Assembly: GCA_051294375.1 (NCBI GenBank)
Contig: JBJCIZ010001666.1
Coordinates: forward strand, 1 to 64,000
Length of the DNA stretch: 64,000 nucleotides
Direction: 5' to 3'
Source of the DNA: Paraspadella gotoi
Taxonomy: Eukaryota; Chaetognatha
Shown: one piece after another, positions 41,051-51,340 of the stretch
Numbering within the stretch: the first letter of the stretch is position 1
How the letters are laid out: each line of letters starts with the position of its first letter
The notes under the pieces: generated by a model
Databases searched by the model: none
What the model saw: only the letters and a program-made list of their open reading frames with translations
Told to the model about the DNA's origin: nothing
Position numbers and translations under genes: made by a program

Positions 41051-41703
41051 GGAGAGTCGTTTTTAAGGAGGAGGACGACAGAAGAGTCGATGCAATTTCT
41101 TTTTACCGGGAGAGGAATGCGGTTTAAGGGGCTGGGGGATAGGGAGGGAGAGGAGGAATAGTTGGGGGGAGATTGTTGAGGGGCTTCGTAGTACGGCCTT
41201 TAGTGGTGGTAAGTAGTAGTACCAGGAACGATCGAAATCATCTCTTCCGGCCCCACGATCTGCAGAATTCATATCGCCCAGAAAGTCCTCGCTTGGCGTA
41301 GGTGAGCATATCATGCTGGGTGGATCGAAGGGTCATTTGAGGGGCCGCGCATGAGAGAAAGCAGCCCTCTCTTTTCGTTAAGCGTCTATGACTTTGCGCC
41401 TAACTCAGACGGGTCCTTCGGCTCCGCTGTCATACTGGTGTGCAGATGTCACACAGAGCTTAGTCCTGTCGGTCCTTCGTGACGATGTATTGGTTGGCTT
41501 CATATCGCATTAGCTGGTCAATTCTTACAGGCCTTCGTCCTCCCCTTGCAGATGTTTTTAATCAAACCTTGAATGACAAAGAAGGAGGATTTTGCTTAAA
41601 CATAGAAATCATTTTGGCCATTTCCGAATTCATCTTTCGCCCGAGGTTCTTTGTTCGGTTGTCACAAAATATCCCTTCGGAGTTCCCCGCCCTTCGGTTC
41701 TAG
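41051..41703. other. No gene seen
   Basis: G-rich at 41100-41175. No supported coding frame on either strand. Confidence 0.4.
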
Positions 41704-42661
41704 TTAATGAGCTAATTTTAAGAGGCGGAAACCTCTTTCGCGAAGGATCGTTTTTCCGCATATTCCACAGTAACGAAAACCCTCTGTTTCGCCGGATAAA
41801 GGGAATAAAAACGTCTTTCTTTTAAATAGAGCTTCATTGGCATAACTGATTTCGCCTGGAGTGGCGTCGACGGGCAAATCGGTCATGCTTTTGAGATTCC
41901 CCATTTTCGTTTAATTCGTTTTAATTCCGCCGAAACTTGTTTAAGTTTTTCAGGCGCAGCCTGCCCCGATGAGCCCAAAATTACTAACAAAACGCAACCA
42001 TTCTTTAAAGGTTAATCCCGATGGTTTTGTTTAAAAAGAACCTTGTCTACTCTTGGTATGACATGACCTTTTTTTTTCGAATTAAAAGGCCAGAATTAAC
42101 GACTTTAATAGTCACGTTATTCCCGCAGGAAATTCAATATTAGAATCTGCTTAACCCAAATTCCCCAGACGCGGCCTCCGCCTTTTCCAGAAAAATTCGC
42201 GAGGGAGTAACTTGGATGAACCCTCCCCGCCGGGTAATGTACCAGTTTTTTGCTTTTCTTTTTTCGAGTCTTTGGAGGTTGATCATCCTTGCTTAAGACG
42301 AGGATTTTTTTTGGCTTTCGCCAATTCTCGTCTCCCATTTTGCTTCCCGGTCGTCAGCGGTCGTCCGACATCTTAGGCCGAGCTTTTCCTTGCGCATTCC
42401 ATCGATTGTGAGGGGTGCGAAAGTTCCGGGGTTATTAGCCTGCCCGCCGTAATAGTTCGGTAAGCGGCCGGCTCCAAACTTGGTTCAGCTGAAACGCAAC
42501 TTCCCGCGACAAATCCTCCTAGACGGGCGGGAGAATGCACCACAATTTGGCGGTGGCAATAGCGGTAGGGATTAATGGTGGTGCTGGAGGAAAACAAGGT
42601 TTAGTCGCATTATTAATGTCGTCGGCGACAGGCGTGATCATATCGTCGTAAAATGGCCTTA
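41704..42661 (-). pseudogene. Unrecognised repeated gene, copy c, broken by many short indels
   Basis: A third copy of the gene at 28366-29620 and 38193-39233. Blocks visible are KSMTDLPVDATPGEISYANE (41890-41830), the FSCG-type region near 42120, VVHSPARLGGFVAG near 42540 and the upstream ATGGCCTTAG region. It has no gaps, so it shows the whole region, but nearly every 30-60 bases a base is added or lost, often in a homopolymer, while substitutions are few. This pattern is more like uncorrected long-read error than old mutation. Confidence 0.5.
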
Positions 42662-43191
42662 GGCATGGTTGTTTGTTGTTGTTTGTTGTTGATGCATGGA
42701 TGAAAAAGAGTTAATTCGAGAATAAAAACTTATAAAATTGTGAATCTCGTTATAATCGTCGCGTGAAAAGAAAGAGAAAGATGAGAGATGAGCCGATGAA
42801 GTGTTATGAGAAAGATGAGAGAAAAAAATTGAATGAAAAGAACTCAACGACTGATTTTCTCACCTCCGCTGCGGTCCGAATTTAAAGGAAGAGGCTTCGT
42901 GCCATGACCTAAGGGCAAACGAGGAACGCACGCGCTGCTGCACATCAATGTTAAACGCTGTCGAGACCTCTTCACTTCCCACCTCCTAAAGGCCCACGCA
43001 TGGTCGAGACACCGCGCCGCCTATTAATTCTTAATTTTGATAAAGTTTGTGTTAAATCGCGAGCATGAGCTCTTCCCCGCCTCCACCATATTAAAAAATT
43101 ACCATTTAGAGGGCGCGCGGTTCGCGTCGCATTCGCGTCGCGTCGACGTCAGCCAGACATAGGGGAATGCCCGATGAGGGGGGGCACCATG

Positions 43192-43821
43192 TTAGGGGGA
43201 GAGGGGGTAGTTGAGAGGCGGAGTGACGGAATCTTCGGAATGCGGGGTACCCCCATTTCTCAAGATACAACGAAAAGACGCCTGGAGAGTTTTAAGGAGT
43301 TGAATAGAAATTAACCAGAATATTCTCGCCCCAATACGCGCGTTCATATCGTCGAGTTTTTCGACGAATCTTTCGAATGAAATTAAAGACGGGAAAGATA
43401 TGTACCCAACTTGCTCATCTTGGTCAGACCGATCTTTGAGCCAAGGTGTTTGGTAAGGGAACGCTGAGATACCTCCAAGAGGTTGGAGGATCTCGCTAAA
43501 AGATCTACCCCCGCCACTCTTTTTTTTTCTTTTCTCGCTCCTTTGCCACTTTTTTTTAGCTTTTCCTCGGCCTCCCGCACCGCGGCGACGGATTTCTTTC
43601 TGTTCAAGCAACGCTTTCGCCCCTTTCCGGCCCTTCCCTTTCTGAGTTCGAGACCGACCTCGACGGCCTCGCGACGGAAGAGGTTCCCCACAATCTGATG
43701 GCCAGCAATTTTTTTCCCGGCGTTGACGGCGGGTTGTTTTCCTGTTCTTTGCCATGGTCTGAGATACGGGTTTTTGAAATTCGTAGTTTTGATCCGCAGC
43801 ACCAGCTTTTCCTTCATTCAT
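43192..43821 (-). CDS. Very basic protein in the left arm
   Basis: Two overlapping minus-strand frames (43821-43192 and 43817-43383) share the same coding region, and neither is consistently better, so at least one frame change lies inside. Common features are a start before MAKNRK, clusters of Arg/Lys (RRQRREK, RGRRGRSRTQKGKGRKG), a Lys-rich middle and a hydrophobic helical end (FWLISIQLLKTLQASFRCIL). A small Arg/Lys/Gly-rich protein like this could condense DNA in a virion. The right-arm copy is at 47731-48430. Not recognised by family. Confidence 0.35.
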   Translation of the reverse strand: MNEGKAGAADQNYEFQKPVSQTMAKNRKTTRRQRREKNCWPSDCGEPLPSRGRRGRSRTQKGKGRKGAKALLEQKEIRRRGAGGRGKAKKKWQRSEKRKKKSGGGRSFSEILQPLGGISAFPYQTPWLKDRSDQDEQVGYISFPSLISFERFVEKLDDMNARIGARIFWLISIQLLKTLQASFRCILRNGGTPHSEDSVTPPLNYPLSP

Positions 43822-44699
43822 AATGTTTTTAAAAAGTAACTATAACGTGATTTTAATCAACCACTTTTTCTTAATATAGATTAAAGAGAGGAGAGAGAGA
43901 GGAGAGAAAGTAGTTCTCAAAAAAAATTTAATCAATAAAAGAAAGTTATTTTTGCTATCGGTTGTCGGTCGGTCCAATTTAAAAAAATGGAAGAAATAAA
44001 ATTTGCCCACAAAAATATCGTTTATATAAGGATCCGGAAGTATAGATTTATTTTTATATTTCTTGGCGGAGAAATCTCTAGAAAACAATAAAACGCAAAA
44101 AAGACAGTGTATCCACGAAAAAAATTTGATCCCTTCTTTGTAACAGTTTTAATCGTTATAAAGGACGTTTACGCGGCTGATGGTCGATAAAATGGCGTCC
44201 AGATGCTGCGGAGGATTCGCCCAAAGGATCCATAAATCTCTAAATACTTCTGGCGCTTTTTTAACATAGGAAAAGAGCGATCCAATGTGGAATCCTTTTT
44301 GAGAACTTCGGTTTGTACATTAATAAATTAATACGATTGAGGTTTAATGATTCTGGAAGTCTTGATCAATGCCAAAAGTCCCGATGTAATATTGTTTTTA
44401 ATTCAATTTCATCCGAAAAAGCAGCCTTGATCAGCGATCCTAGTAATCCATGTTTACTCCGGGGTCAGCGCAGCCGGCAGCGTCGTTTTTGTCAATCGAA
44501 AATCGAAAATCCGTAACTCGTTTTCGAAAAAAAGATACAGTTAAAATTTTTTTACAAAAAAACCAGTCTGCCTTCTCTAAAAGGTGCCAGCAAATTTTCA
44601 TGGGTTTTTTTCGACGATTTAAATTATAATTTAATAAAACTTGGTCTCTGAGAATTAATGAATATTTTGCGGATTAAAAATAGAATATCACGATGAGTT

Positions 44700-45198
44700 T
44701 CGCGTTGTTTGGGAGGTCATGGCCGGAACTCCAACGTAATTTAGCGGGAGCGAATTTTGGGTAACGCGGTGGATATCGGGAAGAACGTGCTGGTGAGTAA
44801 ACTCGTGCTAATCAATGAATATCCTGTTTTATAATCTTCATAAATCTATACTGAAGAGAGTCGTTAAGATAAAGTCCGCATCAAAATTGTACAAGATAAA
44901 AATCCTTCTGTCCATCAGGCGCCGTTGTGGACGTAAAATTCAAGTTCACTCCGTTAGGACTCGGGAAGATCTTGCAGCAATCTGATAATTGCATAAGTCT
45001 CAAATCATAATTCCTGAAAATAACAAAGGAGATTTGTGAAGCTGCCTTCGAAACACCTTGCGTCAGCAATCGACGGCAAAGACCACTACGCTCCTTGAGG
45101 AAATTAGTTTTTTGCGAAGACATCCGTCGATGATAAGTTCTACTCTCCTGCCTGAAGGTAAACTGTATTCAAAGCATCTACAGTATTTAACTCCATAT
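44700..45198 (-). pseudogene. Capsid-protein-like fragment, left arm
   Basis: The counterpart of the capsid-like fragment at 46.3-46.84 kb. Sequence such as LNTVDALNTVYLQ and FRNYDLRLMQLSDCC is recognisable, but frames change several times (45123-44881 is the longest piece). It shares the right arm's pattern of an NYDLRxL strand after a short loop. Confidence 0.35.
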
Positions 45199-45265
45199 CT
45201 AGCATTTTTTATTGCTAAAGCCGCCTCCAAATCTTAGGTTATAACTCGGATTGCAAACACGCTGT

Positions 45266-45296
<31 letters not shown>

Positions 45297-45693
45297 CGCC
45301 GCCTTCGTTCGATACTTTAAGAATCTTTTGCCTCGGCGGCTCAGGATTTCGAAAAAAATGTGGGTCTTTCTCGTCTGCACTCGTATCGGGGCGAAGCTTT
45401 CTTTTTTTCAAAGGGAGCACCGCTTCGAGATTAAAGTCTTCTTTCGCGGTAGAAGCCGCTGGCGGCGCCGATAAAGACTTGAAAGCGGAACGATCTGGTT
45501 GTTGTTGTTGTTGTTGTTGTTNNNNNNNNNNNNNNNNNNNNNNNNNNNNNNNNNNNNNNNNNNNNNNNNNNNNNNNNNNNNNNNNNNNNNNNNNNNNNNN
45601 NNNNNNNNNNNNNNNNNNNNNCTCAAGTAGTATCTTACATTTGCCCCATCCTTCATCCATTTGCGCTGTCTTGCACGCGCTTGATGTTGTCAA
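45199..45693 (-). CDS. Gln/Gly-rich protein with nuclear-signal-like cluster
   Basis: A 164-residue frame interrupted by a 100-N gap. After a poly-Gln run it has PLKKRKLRPD, a good nuclear-localisation pattern, and a poly-Gly run of about 12 residues (GCC/GCG triplets), ending in CNPSYNLRFGGGF. It lies in the spacer of the inverted repeat and is present only on the left side because the right side is Ns. No family recognised. Confidence 0.3.
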
Positions 45694-46026
45694 TGATGGA
45701 CGTAAGCATTATCTTTGAGAGGCAGAATAATTTATTTNNNNNNNNNNNNNNNNNNNNNNNNNNNNNNNNNNNNNNNNNNNNNNNNNNNNNNNNNNNNNNN
45801 NNNNNNNNNNNNNNNNNNNNNNNNNNNNNNNNNNNNNNNNNNNNNNNNNNNNNNNNNNNNNNNNNNNNNNNNNNNNNNNNNNNNNNNNNNNNNNNNNNNN
45901 NNNNNNNNNNNNNNNNNNNNNNNNNNNNNNNNNNNNNNNNNNNNNNNNNNNNNNNNNNNNNNNNNNNNNNNNNNNNNNNNNNNNNNNNNNNNNNNNNNNN
46001 NNNNNNNNNNNNNNNNNNNNNNNNNN

Positions 46027-46840
46027 TATGAGTTTAAATACTGTAGATGCTTTGAATACAGTTTACTTTCAGGCAGGAGAACTTATTCATTTGATGATGT
46101 CTTCGCAAAAAACGACATTCCTCAGGTAGCTGTAGTGGGTCTCGTCGATGCTGACGCGTTCGAAGGCAGCTNNNNNNNNNNNNNNNNNNNNNNNNNGCGG
46201 ATGGGGACTTCAAGTATGCATCGTCGACAGGATGTCATGTGATGCTTAAAACAGGTTGTTGTATCCGAGTTATATACCTAAGATTGGATGGCAGGCTTTA
46301 GCAAAAAAAAAATGCTAGATATGAGTTTAAATACTGTAGGATGTTTGAATACAGTTTACCTTCAGGCAGGAGAACTTATTCATATCGACGATGTGCTTCG
46401 CAAAAAAAACGAGATTCCTCAGGTAGCGGTAGTGGGGTCTCGTTATGCTGAACGCGTTCGAAGGCAGATTCACAAAGTCTCCTTCTATTTTCAGAATTAT
46501 GATTTGAGACGTTTGCATTATCAGATTGCTGGCAAAGATTTCCTCCCGAGTCTAACGAGTGAACTTGAATTTAGCGTCCAACAGGCGCCTGATTGGGACA
46601 GAAGGATTTTTTATCTTTGTATCATTGATTGGACTTTTATTCTAACGACTCTCTGCAGTATAGATTTGGAAGATATAAAACAGATATTCATTGATTGCAC
46701 GAGTTTTTGACTCACCCAGCACGTCTCCGATATTCCACCGGCGTTACAAAACGTTCGCTTTTCCCCGCTAAATTACACGTTGGAGTTCGGTGCTGACGCT
46801 CCCAAACTAACCGCGAAACTCATCGTCGTGTATATCTATT
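46027..46840 (+). pseudogene. Capsid-protein-like fragments, right arm
   Basis: Two partial direct copies. The first (46027-46171) includes KNDIPQVAVVGLVDADAFEGS before a gap. The second (46288-46710) includes KNEIPQVAVVGSRYAERV, then SFYFQNYDLRRLHYQIAG, ending CTSF and stop; downstream in another frame the strand LEFGADAPKLTAKLIVVY appears (about 46770-46830). A P-x-V-A-V-V-G strand, then F-F-QNYDL and a Gly turn, then an E-F...AP...T strand near the end, is the order found in the second jelly roll of Polinton-type major capsid proteins. It is clearly not the capsid gene at 8450-9823, so it suggests a second lineage. Frame breaks make it non-functional as read. Confidence 0.4.
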
Positions 46841-48866
46841 TTTAATACGACTGAACATAATTTCCATTAAATCTCTTCAGGAAGAAACCGTTTTTTATTA
46901 AATTATAATTTATAATCGTCCGTTTAAAAAAAAAACCCACGAAAATTGCTGGCAGCCCTCTTTAGAGAGACAGCCTGGTTTTTAAAAAATTACTGTATTT
47001 TTTTCGAAAACGAGGCACGGATTGTCGATTTTCGATTGATCCGATCGCTCCGCTGGCTGCGCTGCGTTGCCGAGTAACATGGAATACGTAGATCTCGCTG
47101 TGATTCTAGACTGGCTTTTTTCGGGATGAAGTTGATTAAAACAATAATTAGCATCGGGACTGTTGTCATTCTGATCGATTCCAGGATCATTAAACCTCAA
47201 TCTTATTAATTTTATAATGTTACAACCGAGTTCTCAAAAAAGGATTACATTGGATCGCTCTTTCTAATGTTAAAAGCGCCAGAAAAAGTATTAGAGATTA
47301 TCGGATCTTTGGGCGAGTCCTCCGCAGCAATCCTGGACGGCCATTTTTATGCGACATCGAGCGCGTAACGTCCTTTATAAACGATAAGCTGTTACAAAGA
47401 GAGGATGGCAAATTTTTTGTGGATTACACTGTCTTTTTTGCGTTTTATTGTTTTGCGCAGAGATTTCTCCGCCCAATGAAATATTAAATAAATTCGTATA
47501 CTTCCGATCCCTTATATAAAACGATATTTTTGTGGCAAATTTTATTTCTTCGCATTTTTTAAATTTGACAGACGACAACGATAGCAAAAAATACCTTTCT
47601 TTTATTGATTAAAATTTTTTTGAGAACTACTTTCTCTCTCTCTCTCGTTCTCTCTCTCTTCCTTCTAATATAACTTAAGAAAAAGTGGTTGATTAAAATC
47701 ACGTTATAGTTACTCTTTAAACTATTATGAATGAAAAAGCCTGGGTGCGCGGATCAATACTACAAATTCAAAAACCCGTATCTCAGAGCTATGGCAAAGA
47801 ACAGGAAACACCGCCGTCAACGCCGGAAAAAAATTGCTGGCCATCAGACTGGTGGAACCTCTCGTCGCGCCCGCGGGCGGCCTCGAGGTCGTCCTCGAAC
47901 TCAGAAAGGGAAGGGTCGTCAGAATCAGGGTGGAAAGGGGCGAAAGGCGTCGAACAGAAAGAATCTCGTCGGCCACGGTGCGGGAGGCGGAGGAAAAGTA
48001 AAAAAAGTGGCAAAGGAGGAAGAAAGAAAAAAAAAGCAGTGGCGGGGGTAGAACTTTTAGCGAATCCTCAAGCTCTCGGGAGGGATCTCAGCGTTCCCTT
48101 ACCAACAACCTTGGCTCAAAGATCGGGTCTGACCAAGATGAGCAAGTTGGGTACATATCTTTCCCGTCTTTAATTCATCGCAAGATTTGTCGAAAAACTC
48201 GACGAATGAACGCGCGTATGGGCCTAGAATATCTGGTTAATTTTTCTATTCAACTCCCTAAAACTCTCCAGGCGTCTTTTCGTTGTATCTTGAGAAATTG
48301 GGGTACCCCGCATCGAGGATCCGTCACTCCGCCTCTCACTACCCCCCCTCCCCCTAACTTGGATGCCTCCCCCTCATCGGGCATCCCCTATTGTCCGGCT
48401 GGCGGGACGCGACGCACGTCTCTATAATGGTAATTTTTAATGGGAGGGGGGGGGGGGGGGGGGGAACGGGGGCGGGGAGACTCACGCTCCGCGCATTAAC
48501 ACAACTTATCAAAATAAGAATGAATAGGCGGCGCGTGTCGGTCGACCGATGGTGGGCCTTTAGGAGGTGGAAGGGTGAAGAGGTCCGGACAGCGTTTAAA
48601 CATTGATGAGAGCGGCGCGTGCGCTTCCTCGTGCCCTTAGGTCATGGCATCGAGCTCCCTTTAAAATTCGACCGAGCGGAGGTGAGAAATCAAGTCGTTG
48701 AGTTCTTTTGCATCAATTTTTTTTCTTCTCATCTTTCTCCATCACTTCATCGGCTCATCTCTCATCTCACATCTCTCATCATTCATCTTTTCTTTTTCTT
48801 CACGCGCGATTATAACGAGATCAAAATTTTTATAAATTTTTATTCTCGAATTAACTCTTTTTGTCA
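46245..48866 (+). repeat. Right arm of the 2.5-kb inverted repeat
   Basis: Inverted copy of 42709-45265. It contains a 20-base poly-G run near 48440-48462 and a TC tract near 47632-47660, both with different lengths from the left arm. It ends in sequence ATTCTCGAATTAACTCTTTTT, after which the two sides no longer match. Confidence 0.75.
47731..48430 (+). CDS. Very basic protein in the right arm
   Basis: The best start is ATG 47791 (MAKNRKHRRQRRKK), in frame to 48051. It continues RRARGRPRGRPRTQKGKGRQ and a Lys/Gly-rich stretch, including RGRP-type AT-hook-like sequence. The C-terminal part (GLTKMSKLGTYLSRL, then FSIQLPKTLQASFRCIL) is in other frames. Homologous to 43192-43821. A DNA-condensing role is plausible from composition only. 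Confidence 0.35.
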
Positions 48867-48894
48867 TCATCAGAGATACAGTTTTTCCGATTTA

Positions 48895-49165
48895 AAAGCA
48901 TGTTTTCTATGGAACCGGCATGTTTTAGAAGCGGCATTGCTATACTGGAGCAGATATAGAAGCGGCATGAGTTTTATAGTGATTTAGAAGCGGCATTGCG
49001 GTACTGGAGCAGATATAGAAACGGCATTGCGGTACTGGAGCAGATATAGAAACGGCATGAGTTTTATAGTGATATAAAATCGGCATTGCGATACTAGGAC
49101 GGATATAGAAGTGGCGTAAGTTTTAAAACAAATACGGAATTGGCATTGCGTTCTCGCAGCTGTAG
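48895..49165. repeat. Short tandem/interspersed repeat of ATAGAAGCGGCAT units
   Basis: About six imperfect units around GATATAGAARCGGCATGAGTT and GGCATTGCGGTACTGGAGCA alternate over 270 bases. No coding role. Confidence 0.8.
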
Positions 49166-49310
49166 ATGACCCTCGACCCGCGGTCCTCGACCCTCGAACC
49201 TCAACAGGGCNNNNNNNNNNNNNNNNNNNNNNNNNNNNNNNNNNNNNNNNNNNNNNNNNNNNNNNNNNNNNNNNNNNNNNNNNNNNNNNNNNNNNNNNNN
49301 NNNNNNNNNN

Positions 49311-51340
49311 TTGTTTGTTTTGATAAACGTACTAAAAAGGATATTTAATAACTGTCCTCAACCAATTTTAACAACCTCGATGATGTTATTTGCAGAAGTT
49401 TTTAACGTTTTTATTTCTTTTCCTTTGAAATTATTGTTTTTCCGGTGTTTTCTACGTTTTATCTCTTTTACATTGGAAAAAGCGTTTTTTTGTTTTTAAA
49501 GTTTTTTTCTCCTTATTGAAGAAGTTGTTTTCTGGTATTCTCAACCTTTTTATCTTTTTTACAATGGAAAAACGTTTTCGGTGTTTTAACGTTTCATCTT
49601 ATTTCACATTGGAAAAGTTGTTTTCTGGTGTTTGTAACGTTTTTAGCTCTTTTTTACATTGGAAAAGGAAAAGGAAAAAGTCGTTTTCCGTGTTTTTAAC
49701 GTTTTCTTCTCTTTTTACAAAGGAAAAGTCGTTTTTTGATGTTTTAACGTTTTTTAGCTTTTTTTACATAGGAATAGGTCGTTTTGACGGATTTTTCAAC
49801 GGTTTTATTTATTTTTTTATTGGAAAAGTCGTTTGCCAAAGTTTTCAACGTTTTTATCTCTTTTTACATTGGAAAAAGCGTTTTTCTTGTTTTTTAAAGT
49901 TTTTATCTCTTTGGAAAGAATCGTTTGCTGGTGTTTTTAACGTTATTATCTCTTTTTACATTAGAAAAAGTCGTTTATCGGTTTTTTTTCTCTTTTTACA
50001 TTGGAAAAATCGTTTGCCGGTTTTTTTAAAGTTTTAATTTCTTTTATATTGGAAAAGAAGTTTGCTAGTGTTTTTAACGTTATTTATTTCTTTTTACATT
50101 GGAAATGTCGTCTGCCGGTGTATTTAACGTTTTTATCACTTTTACATTAGAAAAGTCGTTTATCGGTGTTTTTAACTCTTTTTACATTGGAAAAATCGTT
50201 TGCCGGTTTTTTTAAAGTTTTTATTTCTTTTTACATTGGAAAAAATCGTTTTCTGTTATTTTTAAAGTTTTCATATCTTTTTACAGAGAAGAAGTCGTTT
50301 TCTGGTGAATTTAACGTTTTTATCTATTGAGAGTGAGAGAAAGCTACATAAAATTAAAGATAAAAGAGAGAGAGAAGGAGACATAAAATAGAAAAGAGGA
50401 AATTTGTTTGTTTTGATAAAATGTATTAAAAAGATATTTAATAACTGTCCTCACCCAATTTTAACAACCTCTATGATGTTATTTGCAGAAGTTTTTAACG
50501 TTTTTATTTATTTTTCTTTGAAATTATCGTTTTCCGGTGTTTTCTAGTTTTATCTCTTTTTACATTGGAAAAAGCGTGTTTCTTTGTTTTAAAGTTTTTA
50601 TCTCCTTATTGAAGAAGTTGTTTTCTGGTGTTTTCAACCTTTTTATCCTTTTTTACAATGGAAAAGACGTTTTTCGGTGTTTTTAAACGTTTTCATTTCT
50701 TTTCACATTGGAAAAGTCGTTTTCTGGTGTTTTTAACGTTTTTAGCTCTTTTTACATTGGAAAAGGAAAAGGAAAAGTCGTTTTTCCGTGTTTTTAACGT
50801 TTTCTTCTCTTTTTACAAAAGGGAAAGTCGTTTTTTGATGTTTTAACTTTTTAGCTTTTTTTACACAGAAATAGTCGTTTGACGGGTTTTTCAACGGTTT
50901 TATTTCTTTTTTTATTGGAAAAGTCGTTTGCCAAAGTTTTTAACGTTTTTATCTCTTTTTACATTGGAAAAAGCGTTTTTCTTTGTTTTTAATTTTTATC
51001 TCTTTGGAAAAATCGTTTGCTGGTGTATTTAACGTTGGTATCACTTTTTACATTAGAAAAATCGTTTATCGGTGTTTTTTTAACTCTTTTTACATTGGAA
51101 AAATCGTTTGCCGGTTTTTATTAAGTTTTTATTTCTTTTTACATTGGAAAAAGCGTTTTTCTTTGTTTTTAAAGTTTTTATCTCTTTGAAATGTCGTCTG
51201 CCGGTGTATTTAACGTTTTTATCACTTTTTACATTAGAAAAGTCGTTTATTGGTGTTTTTTAACTCTTCTTACATTGGAAAAAAATCGTTTTCTGTTATT
51301 TTAAAGTTTTCGTATCTTTTTACAGAGAAAAATATGGTAA
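49311..51340. repeat. Minisatellite of about 50-base units, duplicated as a 1.1-kb block
   Basis: Units of about 45-60 bases are built from TTTTTACATTGGAAAA, GTCGTTTTCYGGTG and TTTTTAACGTTTTTATCTC. The whole block 49311-50300 is repeated at about 50403-51330, each starting TTTGTTTGTTTTGATAAA and ACTGTCCTCAMCCAATTTTA. Between them is a GA-rich spacer (50325-50400). Open frames here (Phe/Ser/Leu-rich) are by-products of the repeat. Confidence 0.9.

Larger units (their letters stand above)
42709..45265 (-). repeat. Left arm of a 2.5-kb inverted repeat
   Basis: Inverted copy of 46245-48866. Matching blocks include GAGTTAATTCGAGAATAAAA (42709; inverted at 48850), the basic-protein region, the 43.9-44.4 kb intergenic part and the capsid-like region near 44.9-45.2 kb. 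The arms differ by many short indels. The spacer (45266-46244) is mostly Ns. Confidence 0.75.

Noticed and set aside
49516-50037. 173-residue Phe-rich frame with repeated HWKK motif
   Set aside because: Created by the TACATTGGAAAA minisatellite; neighbouring units shift frame freely.
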